A DNA stretch of 64,000 nucleotides from NCBI GenBank assembly GCA_937959115.1, contig CALGAW010000035.1:124001-188000 (forward strand), given 5' to 3'. The notes below the pieces were generated by a model that saw only the letters and a list, made by a program, of their open reading frames with translations, made no database searches and was not told where the DNA came from. Shown in pieces: positions 17,468 to 24,623 of this stretch. Position 1 is the first letter of the stretch. The number at the start of each line of letters is the position of its first letter. A program made the position numbers and the translations under genes. This DNA is from an uncultured Saprospiraceae bacterium (GTDB lineage Bacteria > Bacteroidota > Bacteroidia > Chitinophagales > Saprospiraceae).

Positions 17468-18463
17468 ATGAAAGCATTAATTCCAGTGGCTGGAGTGGGT
17501 ACACGTCTACGTCCACATACTTATACACAACCAAAGCCTTTGCTTCCTGTAGCAGGTAAGCCGATCATCTCTTTTATCATTGATCAGCTGGTAGAAATAG
17601 GTATTCAGGACTTTGTGTTTGTCATTGGTTACCTAGGAGATAAAATCACGAATTACATTGATGAAAATCATCCCAATATTAATCGGGAATATGTCAAACA
17701 GCCTGAGCGTCTAGGCTTAGGACATGCGGTCTGGACTGCTAGAGAAACAATTGTAAATGAGGATGAGCTATTTATCGTATTAGGGGATACGATTTTTGAT
17801 GCGGATCTTAAGCAAATGTTGCATACTCCCAACTCTGTATTGGGCATTAAGAAAGTCGATGACCCTCGAAATTTTGGAGTGGCGGAATTAGATGAATCTG
17901 GTAAGGTGTTGAAGGTTGTCGAAAAACCGAAAATCCCTAGGTCGAATATGGCGTTGGTTGGGCTTTACAAATGCACTGAGGTCCGTAAATTAATAGAAGC
18001 GCTGGAATTTAACATTAATAACGAAGTAAAAACAAAAGGAGAATTTCAGCTTACAGATGGCATTCAGCATATGATTGAAAATGGAACTTCTTTTTCTTCG
18101 ATTCATGTCAATAATTGGTTTGACTGTGGGAAAAAAGAGGTGTTGCTTGAAACCAATGCCATTCTCCTTCAAAAACCTGGATATGCAAATGAGGTGCTGC
18201 CTGATTACGAAAACAGTATTATCATCCATCCAGTGAGTATAGCAAAGGGGTGTAAAATTACAAATAGTATTGTAGGACCAGATGTAACCGTGGCGGAAAA
18301 TACGGTGATCAATTCATCCATTGTCAAAAACTCTATTATTGGTCATTTTTCGCGTATCGAGGGTGTTGTTTTATACTCTTCCGTGATTGGAAATGATGCT
18401 TCCATTAAGGGATTGAGTCAGAGTTTGAATATTGGGGATAATAATGAAATAGACTTTAGTTGA
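17468..18463 (+). CDS. Sugar-phosphate nucleotidyltransferase with C-terminal beta-helix
   Basis: 331 residues. N-terminal nucleotidyltransferase signature VAGVGTRLRPHTYTQPKPLLPVAGKPI, then LGDTIFDADL with the metal Asp and FGVAELDESGKV. The last 90 residues form hexapeptide-like turns (KGCKITNSIVGPDVTVAENTVI) typical of a left-handed beta-helix. It should activate a hexose- or hexosamine-1-phosphate with dTTP or UTP for cell-surface glycans (RfbA/GlmU/ManC-like). The exact sugar cannot be stated. Monocistronic as far as visible. Confidence 0.85.
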   Translation: MKALIPVAGVGTRLRPHTYTQPKPLLPVAGKPIISFIIDQLVEIGIQDFVFVIGYLGDKITNYIDENHPNINREYVKQPERLGLGHAVWTARETIVNEDELFIVLGDTIFDADLKQMLHTPNSVLGIKKVDDPRNFGVAELDESGKVLKVVEKPKIPRSNMALVGLYKCTEVRKLIEALEFNINNEVKTKGEFQLTDGIQHMIENGTSFSSIHVNNWFDCGKKEVLLETNAILLQKPGYANEVLPDYENSIIIHPVSIAKGCKITNSIVGPDVTVAENTVINSSIVKNSIIGHFSRIEGVVLYSSVIGNDASIKGLSQSLNIGDNNEIDFS

Positions 18464-18532
18464 TCGAATACCATTTGTAACGACTCTTTTCTAATTCAAA
18501 CTTACTTCCATTCGCCTTGGTTAAACCATTTC

Positions 18533-19186
18533 TTAAGCCACTAGCCCACGCTCATCCCTTTCCCGCAAGAACCAGCCCACAGCTGCCCCAAAAACAAAAC
18601 CACCAATGTGCGCCCACCAAGCAACACCACCACCCGTTGAGCTTGTAGTAAACACACTGAAAAACTGCTGAGCAAACCAGAATCCGAGAAACCAGATGGC
18701 TGATATGTGAATCGACTTGAAAAAATAGATGACAAGGACTTTGACCTTCGATTTTGGAAACATAACCAGATAAGCACCAAGGACAGCAGATATCGCTCCA
18801 CTTGCCCCAATACAAGGAATGCTGCTCCCCATGTTGAAAAAGATATGACCAGCAGAGGCCGCCAATCCGCCTAGAATGTAAAAAACAACAAATGGGATAT
18901 TTCCGATGGTAGCTTCTATGTTATCTGCAAATACCCACAAAAACAACATGTTCATGATCAGATGCATCCAACCACCATGTAGAAACATACTAGAAAATAG
19001 GGTGAAGTAATCTTGCCCAGACATGATCTCACTTGGGATGGATCCGTACTCCATCACAAATTGGTTATTCGCTGGTCCTAGCATAAACTGGTATAAGAAA
19101 ACCGCAATATTTAAAGCCAAGAAAAGATACGTAAACACTGGTTTTGCTCCACCTTGCACCTGGTCATCTCCAATCGGAAAAATCAT
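18533..19186 (-). CDS. Rhomboid family intramembrane serine protease
   Basis: 217 residues with six or so membrane helices. The oxyanion/loop region HGGWMHLIMNMLFLW, the nucleophile motif GASGAISAVLG and the partner histidine in HIGGFVFGAAVG are all present, so the catalytic Ser-His dyad is intact. Rhomboids cleave transmembrane substrates at the bilayer; the substrate here is unknown. The start MIFPIGDDQ at 19186 fits the short N-terminus usual for this group. It is convergent with the sugar nucleotidyltransferase gene, with 69 bp between. Confidence 0.88.
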   Translation of the reverse strand: MIFPIGDDQVQGGAKPVFTYLFLALNIAVFLYQFMLGPANNQFVMEYGSIPSEIMSGQDYFTLFSSMFLHGGWMHLIMNMLFLWVFADNIEATIGNIPFVVFYILGGLAASAGHIFFNMGSSIPCIGASGAISAVLGAYLVMFPKSKVKVLVIYFFKSIHISAIWFLGFWFAQQFFSVFTTSSTGGGVAWWAHIGGFVFGAAVGWFLRERDERGLVA

Positions 19187-19435
19187 ATAAAATCAATTTA
19201 TTGTGCCAGTAAAATAACATACTTTCATCAATATTTTAAAAATTAGTTCAGAAACATTATTAATAGATAAAATCGATTGTCTATTTTTATTGATTAACTG
19301 AAATCAATTGCTTTCCTTGAATAGAAACGCCTTTAAACGTCTGTTTATCTTTAACGAAAAGAATTGAATTAAGTTATTGTATGCGTTCAGTTGAATTTAT
19401 TGCTACGAAGCGTTATTAAAATAAGGAATATCACA

Positions 19436-20866
19436 ATGAAAATTAGACTAATATCCATACGCATCTTTCAATTCTCAATTCTATTGCTAGTGTTTAGTTG
19501 TAATAATAATAAAGTGAATTCACCCGTAAACACCCCAAGACACAATAGTAGCCCCACCACGCCTAAACAACCCGCAAGCCAAACCGCCACCACCGCCAAA
19601 ACACTCTTCTCAGAACACTGCCAAGGGTGCCACGGTCAAACGTCCAATGACTTTGTAAACCACCAATGGAAATACGGGAACAGTCAAAAGCAAATCATCG
19701 CAAGCATTACCAATGGAACACCAGAAAACGGAATGCCAGCATACAACAAAACTTTCACCACAAAAGAAATTGAGCTCCTAGCAGATTATATCCTCAACGA
19801 TATCGAAAACCAGCAAACAGCAACCACCTCAATCGCCAAAACACCTGATGTAAAACTTGAAACCATCGCCACTGGCCTACAGATTCCTTGGGCCATCGAA
19901 GTCACAGCAGATGGTACGATTTTCTTCACAGAACGACAAGGAACTCTTAGCTATATAAAACCGGGTGGCCGACCGATTTCTGTCTCGGGGATTCCAGAAG
20001 TACGCAACAAACGACAAGGCGGGATGCTTGACCTAAAACTGCATCCAGACTTCAATACCAACAAGCAATTGTTTCTGAGTTACTCGAAACCAGGTGCTAA
20101 AGGTTTAGCTACGACCGCAGTTGCAAGTGCTACGCTTGAAGGCAATACGCTAACAAATTTGAAAGATATTTTTATTGCTCAACCTTACCATCAAACGCAG
20201 CACCATTACGGTTCAAGAATAGCGTTTGACAAGGACGGATTTCTCTACGTTACGGTAGGAGACCGAGGGAATAGAAGTGTTTTTCCTCAATCCTTGGAAA
20301 ATGGTTGCGGAAAGGTACACCGGATCACGACGACAGGAGAAATTCCCAAGGATAATCCGTTCTACAATCAATCAGGTGCTGTCAAATCGATTTGGAGTTA
20401 TGGACACCGAAATCCCCAAGGAATGGTCTACCGTGAAGCGGAAAACGAATTATGGGAACATGAGCATGGGCCAAAAGGCGGTGATGAAATTAACTTAATA
20501 AAGAAAGGCTTAAACTACGGTTGGCCAGTGATAACCTATGGTGTCAATTATAGCGGAATCCCGATTACCAACCGCACTGAGAAAGAAGGTATGGAGCAAC
20601 CCGTCAGTCATTGGACACCTTCCATTGCTCCCAGTGGTATGGACTTCGTAACACATAAGCGTTATGGTAATTGGAAGGGTAGTTTGCTCTCCGGCTCTTT
20701 AAAGTTTGATTACATTTCCAAGATCACTCTTGAAGAAAATAAAGTCAAAGCAGAAGAAAAGGTCTTTGAAGGCATCGGACGTGTCCGCGAAATCGAAATG
20801 GGAGATGATGGTTATCTTTATATTGGAGTCGAAAACCCAGGAAGAATTATAAAAGTTGTTCCGTAA
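19436..20866 (+). CDS. Lipoprotein with cytochrome c domain fused to a sGDH-like sugar dehydrogenase
   Basis: 476 residues from the ATG at 19436 (MKIRLISIRIF...); a TTG 45 bp upstream would push the signal peptide inward. Signal peptide with lipobox LLVFSC. A class I cytochrome c domain comes first, with haem motif CQGCH near residue 58 and a candidate distal Met in ENGMPAYNKTF. A six-bladed propeller of the soluble glucose/aldose dehydrogenase (PQQ) family follows: IPWAIEVTADGTIFFTERQG, SYGHRNPQGMVY, EHEHGPKGGDEINLI. It likely oxidises aldoses in the periplasm and passes electrons to its own haem. Substrate unknown. Confidence 0.85.
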   Translation: MKIRLISIRIFQFSILLLVFSCNNNKVNSPVNTPRHNSSPTTPKQPASQTATTAKTLFSEHCQGCHGQTSNDFVNHQWKYGNSQKQIIASITNGTPENGMPAYNKTFTTKEIELLADYILNDIENQQTATTSIAKTPDVKLETIATGLQIPWAIEVTADGTIFFTERQGTLSYIKPGGRPISVSGIPEVRNKRQGGMLDLKLHPDFNTNKQLFLSYSKPGAKGLATTAVASATLEGNTLTNLKDIFIAQPYHQTQHHYGSRIAFDKDGFLYVTVGDRGNRSVFPQSLENGCGKVHRITTTGEIPKDNPFYNQSGAVKSIWSYGHRNPQGMVYREAENELWEHEHGPKGGDEINLIKKGLNYGWPVITYGVNYSGIPITNRTEKEGMEQPVSHWTPSIAPSGMDFVTHKRYGNWKGSLLSGSLKFDYISKITLEENKVKAEEKVFEGIGRVREIEMGDDGYLYIGVENPGRIIKVVP

Positions 20867-20957
20867 AGGAAGATTAGTTGGCTGTTCGTTTACGTATCCA
20901 AAAGGCGCATCCACAATGTTTAAGGTGTTGGTTACCAAGTATCGATTTTTTATTCAA

Positions 20958-21037
20958 GGATAGCCTTGCATCTTTGATTTGAAATCAATGGGGCTTATCC
21001 TCACAACCAGCATATAATGCTTCCTTTTAAGCATTAT
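20958..21037. repeat. Two consecutive inverted-repeat hairpins upstream of the DUF4139 gene
   Basis: 20958-21000 folds as GGATAGCC with GGC-TTATCC, enclosing a second palindrome TTGATTT-G-AAATCAA. 21014-21037 is a perfect 9-bp stem ATAATGCTT/AAGCATTAT with a 6-nt loop, ending 18 nt before the start codon. No T tracts follow, so these are not terminators. They could be operators, mRNA leader structure or a small palindromic repeat. Confidence 0.45.
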
Positions 21038-21055
21038 CGCATAATTAATTGATCT

Positions 21056-22723
21056 ATGAAATTGACGAATTCAAATTACCTCCTGATCCAGCCGCAACCA
21101 TATTCCTTATTAAAAAAACAAATCAAACACATTACAAGAACAGTGTTTTTGGTTACGTTGTGTATGATAAAACTCTCTCTATTTGCAGAATCTGGCATCA
21201 AATCCAATATCAAACAGGTAAAAGTGTACAAGCAAAAAGCTGAAATCACACGAACCTTAACCACAACAGTAAAACCAGGAAGACAGGAACTTATATTGAC
21301 AGGCATTTCGACGTCGATCAATCCCAGCAGCCTGCAAGTAGAGTATAACAACCCAAGTAGTACACTGCTCTCCGTAAAGCACCAAAACAATTATCTAACA
21401 CCGAAAGTCGATAAACCGAAAATAGACATCCTAGAATCTCAAATCAAAGAATTTGACGCAGAGCTAGCTTGGATTAAAGATCAAAGAGTTACTTTAAAAG
21501 GCATGGAAGAAATTCTTAATAACCATAAGAACCTCAGCGGTGGAGAAAAGGGATACACACCAGCACAGGTAACAGAGCTAATCGCGTCCTACAAAAAACA
21601 ACTACTCGAAATTAGAAAGGAACTAACTGCCTTGCATAAGCAGCAAAATTCAATTAATACCGAAAAAAGTAACGTCAGAAGACAGTTGGAAGAGCTAAAT
21701 GCACCGCTCAATATTCCTAGTAGCAACATCGTTTTACTGATTGATTCAGATCGTTCACAGTCAGTTACTATTTCTTGTTCTTACATCGTTAGTAATGCTG
21801 GCTGGAGTCCATTGTATGATATTCGATCAAAAGGTATTGAGAAGGATGTTAAACTAAATTACAAGGCCAATATTTACCAGAATACTGGAGTAGACTGGAC
21901 GAATATCGACATGATTGTTTCTACCGGGAATCCTTCATTAGATAACAATCGACCGATCCTCCGACCGTTGTATACGAATGTTTACAAACGTAGAGTGGCA
22001 CCCGCAAAACAAAAGGATAAGGTGTTTGCCCAATCCTCACAAAACATGGCTTATATCTCAAATGGTACGACAGATGATGGTTATCAATACAATACAGAAA
22101 TTACAGAAAACCAACTTAGTGTAGAGTATAAAATTATGAAGAAACAAACAATTGAGACAGATCAAAAGATCAATATGCTTGCGTTGACCTCTTACGATCT
22201 TAATACCAACTATGTTTATCACACAGTGCCTAAGTTGAATCAAGCGGCTTTCCTCCTAGCCAAAATTAGCAATTGGGGAAGGCATAATCTGATCAGCGGA
22301 CCCACAAATATTTTTTATGAAGGGGCGTTTGTAGGCACATCGACAATTGATCCAAATATTACTTCAGATACGTTGCTGATTTCGATGGGGATAGACGAAA
22401 ATATCATTGTAAAACGAGAACCAATCAATAAGTATACAACCACAAAATTCGTAAAATTAAACAAGAAAGAATCCTACGGATATGAAGTCGTTGTTCGCAA
22501 CAAAAAATCTATCCCAATTGAGATTGAAATACTAGATCAAATCCCTGTTTCTCAAAATAGTGAAATAGAAGTCTCTCTAGACAAAAAAGGTAAGGCAGAA
22601 TATGTAAAGGAATACGGTAAACTATTATGGAAACTATCCCTTGCTCCTGGACAATCAAGCACTGAAGGATTTGCTTATACGATCAAGCATCCTAAACGAA
22701 TGGCAGTCAGTGGGAAGTATTAA
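21056..22723 (+). CDS. DUF4139 (mucoidy inhibitor-like) secreted protein
   Basis: 555 residues. The hydrophobic stretch near residues 28-42 (TVFLVTLCMIKLSLFAESG) looks like a signal peptide or anchor preceded by an unusually long basic N-terminus; an internal Met (MIKLSLF) is an alternative start. DUF4140-like region: VKVYKQKAEITRTL...PGRQELILTGIS. A coiled coil of about 100 residues follows, then the DUF4139 beta-domain (YIVSNAGWSPLYDIRSKG, NTGVDWTNIDMIVSTGNP) and a C-terminus ending HPKRMAVSGKY. Members of this group have been linked to mucoidy, but their molecular role is unknown. Confidence 0.75.
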   Translation: MKLTNSNYLLIQPQPYSLLKKQIKHITRTVFLVTLCMIKLSLFAESGIKSNIKQVKVYKQKAEITRTLTTTVKPGRQELILTGISTSINPSSLQVEYNNPSSTLLSVKHQNNYLTPKVDKPKIDILESQIKEFDAELAWIKDQRVTLKGMEEILNNHKNLSGGEKGYTPAQVTELIASYKKQLLEIRKELTALHKQQNSINTEKSNVRRQLEELNAPLNIPSSNIVLLIDSDRSQSVTISCSYIVSNAGWSPLYDIRSKGIEKDVKLNYKANIYQNTGVDWTNIDMIVSTGNPSLDNNRPILRPLYTNVYKRRVAPAKQKDKVFAQSSQNMAYISNGTTDDGYQYNTEITENQLSVEYKIMKKQTIETDQKINMLALTSYDLNTNYVYHTVPKLNQAAFLLAKISNWGRHNLISGPTNIFYEGAFVGTSTIDPNITSDTLLISMGIDENIIVKREPINKYTTTKFVKLNKKESYGYEVVVRNKKSIPIEIEILDQIPVSQNSEIEVSLDKKGKAEYVKEYGKLLWKLSLAPGQSSTEGFAYTIKHPKRMAVSGKY

Positions 22724-22942
22724 ATAATGGCAATTATATAGAAGTTTACACTAAAACTTTAATTAGCATTAAGGTAGTACAGAAAACTACCATTGAAGAA
22801 CCTTTAACGCGGTTTAACGAAGGATTTGTTAAGGCATTGGGGTTTGATCCTAAGAAGGATTGACAATCCACCAGAACCAGAAAACAAATCTAAGGCTTGC
22901 CAATGAACAGGATAATTGTTACCTTTATAAAAAAATGTCAGG

Positions 22943-22973
22943 TACTTCATACAAACTTGCGGGTTGTATTTTT
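22943..22973 (+). terminator. Terminator-like hairpin, first of a tandem pair
   Basis: TACTTCAT leads into stem ATACAA(A)C/G(G)TTGTAT with loop TTGCG and TTTTT. A related element starts 54 nt downstream. Confidence 0.45.
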
Positions 22974-22996
22974 CCCTGACTAACAAACTAGACCAT

Positions 22997-23028
22997 TACT
23001 TCATAAAGACTTGCCGGTCTCTATTTTT
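22997..23028 (+). terminator. Terminator-like hairpin, second of a tandem pair
   Basis: Same lead-in TACTTCAT, stem ATAAAGAC/GTCTCTAT (one mismatch) around TTGCCG, then TTTTT. Stem bases differ from the first copy while pairing is largely kept. Confidence 0.45.
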
Positions 23029-23212
23029 GTGGTTTAGAGTGTTGTTTTAATTGTTCTAGAGCGATTACTTTAAACGCCTAACACGAATAGTTGTTTTAAC
23101 TCTAATCCGTGTATGGATTGTTGTACTAATCCTCACTCTTTTAATGCTTCTGCGCATGATTTAAGTATTTAACAGTTAAACAATTTTAGGTCTGTTGTAT
23201 GACCTTTATAAG

Positions 23213-23250
23213 CAGCTTAGTAGTTAGTACCTACTAAGCTGTTTTATTTT
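23213..23250 (+). terminator. Strong intrinsic terminator with no obvious upstream gene
   Basis: Perfect 11-bp stem CAGCTTAGTAG/CTACTAAGCTG, loop TTAGTAC, then TTTTATTTT. The T tract is on the plus strand and touches the stop codon of the minus-strand gene at 23249. The nearest plus-strand protein gene ends 490 bp upstream, so it may end an untranslated RNA. On the minus strand it lacks a good T tract. Confidence 0.7.
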
Positions 23251-23665
23251 ACGAAGGTACAGAATAATAACCTCCTATAGTGTCCCCTTCCTTTAGTGTG
23301 TAAAGTAGCATACCTTTTTGTTTCATTTTACTTAACTTATTAGCTAAAACTTTATTAACTTCTTTCCTATCGAAGTGGCTGTAAGTATTCATAAATGAAT
23401 CAGCTATATCTTTCTTTTGCCCTTCTCCAATCTTCTTAACTTCTAATTCAATGTGCGCGTACTTAATGTCTTTAGCTGTATTGGGCGCAGACCTATCGGA
23501 GTTCTTAACACTTTTTTTAGCGAGTAGTGCTTTAGTAGTAGCGGTGGTGTGTCCGAAGGCATTTAAAATATCTACGTAACCTTGCTTCTCTTTTAGCAGC
23601 CTTGCGACTTGGGCATCAATGTCGGTAATGAACCTTTCTATTTGTATTTTCCTTTCGTTGTCCAT
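23249..23665 (-). CDS. Hypothetical protein, possible C-terminal winged helix
   Basis: 138 residues, family not recognised. The first 70 residues are charged and probably coiled coil (RKIQIERFITDIDAQVARLLKEK). The last 50 (HFDRKEVNKVLANKLSKMKQKGMLLYTLK...GGYYSVPS) resemble a winged helix-turn-helix with a terminal beta hairpin, which suggests DNA binding. A plausible promoter (TTG-N20-TACATTTA) lies just upstream. No partner gene, transposase or integrase is adjacent. The flanking non-coding DNA suggests an accessory locus. Confidence 0.6.
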   Translation of the reverse strand: MDNERKIQIERFITDIDAQVARLLKEKQGYVDILNAFGHTTATTKALLAKKSVKNSDRSAPNTAKDIKYAHIELEVKKIGEGQKKDIADSFMNTYSHFDRKEVNKVLANKLSKMKQKGMLLYTLKEGDTIGGYYSVPS

Positions 23666-23682
23666 ATGTTTTCAATTGTCCG

Positions 23683-23713
23683 TAAATGTACGTACTTTAA
23701 TTTATGCGTGCAA
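23683..23713 (-). promoter_or_regulatory. Candidate promoter for the 138-residue hypothetical protein
   Basis: On the minus strand TTG (23713-23711), 20 nt, then TACATTTA (23690-23683), one base from TAnnTTTG. Transcription would start about 10 nt before the ATG at 23665. Confidence 0.4.
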
Positions 23714-23773
23714 CTTTTCGCGTAAATAAATGCGTAGTTGGTTGAATTTGATTTTCTAGAAGGTACGCACAAA

Positions 23774-23801
23774 TAAAAAAATCGCTACCTTAGTAACGAT
23801 T
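23774..23801 (-). terminator. Intrinsic terminator of the nucleotidyltransferase gene
   Basis: Minus-strand stem AATCG-T-TAC/GTA-G-CGATT with loop TAAG (one internal mismatch) followed by a run of Ts. It lies about 150 nt after the stop codon at 23952. Confidence 0.65.
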
Positions 23802-23951
23802 CTTATAGATCAAATTAATAAATAATTAATATGATTGCATGGTTGCACTAATTTGGTGTAAAGAAGTGTATGATTGCCTAAATAATAACTAAAAGACTAG
23901 AACAGCTTGCCCTAGATTCAATAAAGGCTGATTCGTAAAAGAAACATTGAC

Positions 23952-24569
23952 TTACTTATTCAACTCCTTTACAAGCAGATCAAACACCTCATAATAATTC
24001 CGAGTATCAAAATTATCATCTTCAACCCCTTGAAATTCAACATACAATTCGTTACAAACAGAAAAGTCAACAATCTTCTGATATGCCTTTAACTGTTGTC
24101 CAAAATGTAGGATTCTCAACGCATGGAACATCCCTTTTTTTGCTCTGTCTTTAAAGCCTGACTTCGCCTGCAAATCAGCAATGTGCCGACTGGCAGAGGC
24201 TTTTGTGATCACCTTTTTTATCATTGTCTTTTGATGCCAGTTAGACACCTTAAACGGCCACTTACAGAACAACACTTGATCAGCAGGAAGCGAAAGACAC
24301 TCGAGTGCCCCAATTTCATAATTATTAATAGCATCAATAAATCCGCCACGACTATAGAGCACGCCTTGAATCCTACCAGAGTCGTCAGAGATCGCGTTCT
24401 GACGAAAGGCACCACCTTCAAGCATCCCGCGCTTCAAAACCACAATGAAGTCATGATCAGAATCCTCCCTCGCCGTTCCGTAAACCCGACTACCATACGG
24501 ATAAACTGCCAACACATCTTCAGTAATCTGAAGGGCCTCTAATATCTCATCTGCTGACAGTTTACTCAT
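23952..24569 (-). CDS. Orphan Pol-beta-like nucleotidyltransferase domain protein
   Basis: 205 residues. The N-terminal third carries the nucleotidyltransferase signature: helix, then VYPYGSRVYGTAREDSDHDFIVV, that is G-S-x(11)-D-x-D with both metal-binding Asp residues. The C-terminal half is helical (KGMFHALRILHFGQQL), like substrate-binding or HEPN-type helices. Such proteins transfer nucleotides to small molecules, RNA or proteins, and some are antitoxins (MNT). No HEPN toxin gene adjoins, so a toxin-antitoxin role is not supported. Monocistronic, with its own terminator downstream. Confidence 0.7.
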   Translation of the reverse strand: MSKLSADEILEALQITEDVLAVYPYGSRVYGTAREDSDHDFIVVLKRGMLEGGAFRQNAISDDSGRIQGVLYSRGGFIDAINNYEIGALECLSLPADQVLFCKWPFKVSNWHQKTMIKKVITKASASRHIADLQAKSGFKDRAKKGMFHALRILHFGQQLKAYQKIVDFSVCNELYVEFQGVEDDNFDTRNYYEVFDLLVKELNK

Positions 24570-24623
24570 CCCTTATTAAATATTGGGTTCATTAATGGAA
24601 TATATTCTTAAGTAAGCATTATT

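Larger units (their letters stand above)
22724..23212. other. Poorly coding, structured island after the DUF4139 gene
   Basis: About 490 bp without a convincing gene. The first 140 bp contain a plus-strand frame (22690-22862) that reads TTIEEPLTRFNEGFVKALG before a stop and has no clear start codon, possibly gene debris. The middle holds two related hairpins with T tracts (22943-22973 and 22997-23028). The end carries AGGTC/GACCT and a strong terminator at 23213. A small RNA is possible but unproven. Confidence 0.4.

Noticed and set aside
22804-22986. 60-codon minus-strand frame (ALDLFSGSGGLS)
   Set aside because: It is the complement of the plus-strand coding-like debris and covers a hairpin. 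Not convincing as a gene.
23952-24569. MNT/HEPN-type toxin-antitoxin pair
   Set aside because: The nucleotidyltransferase has no adjacent HEPN gene, and the nearest small gene (23249-23665) lacks the HEPN RxxxxH motif.
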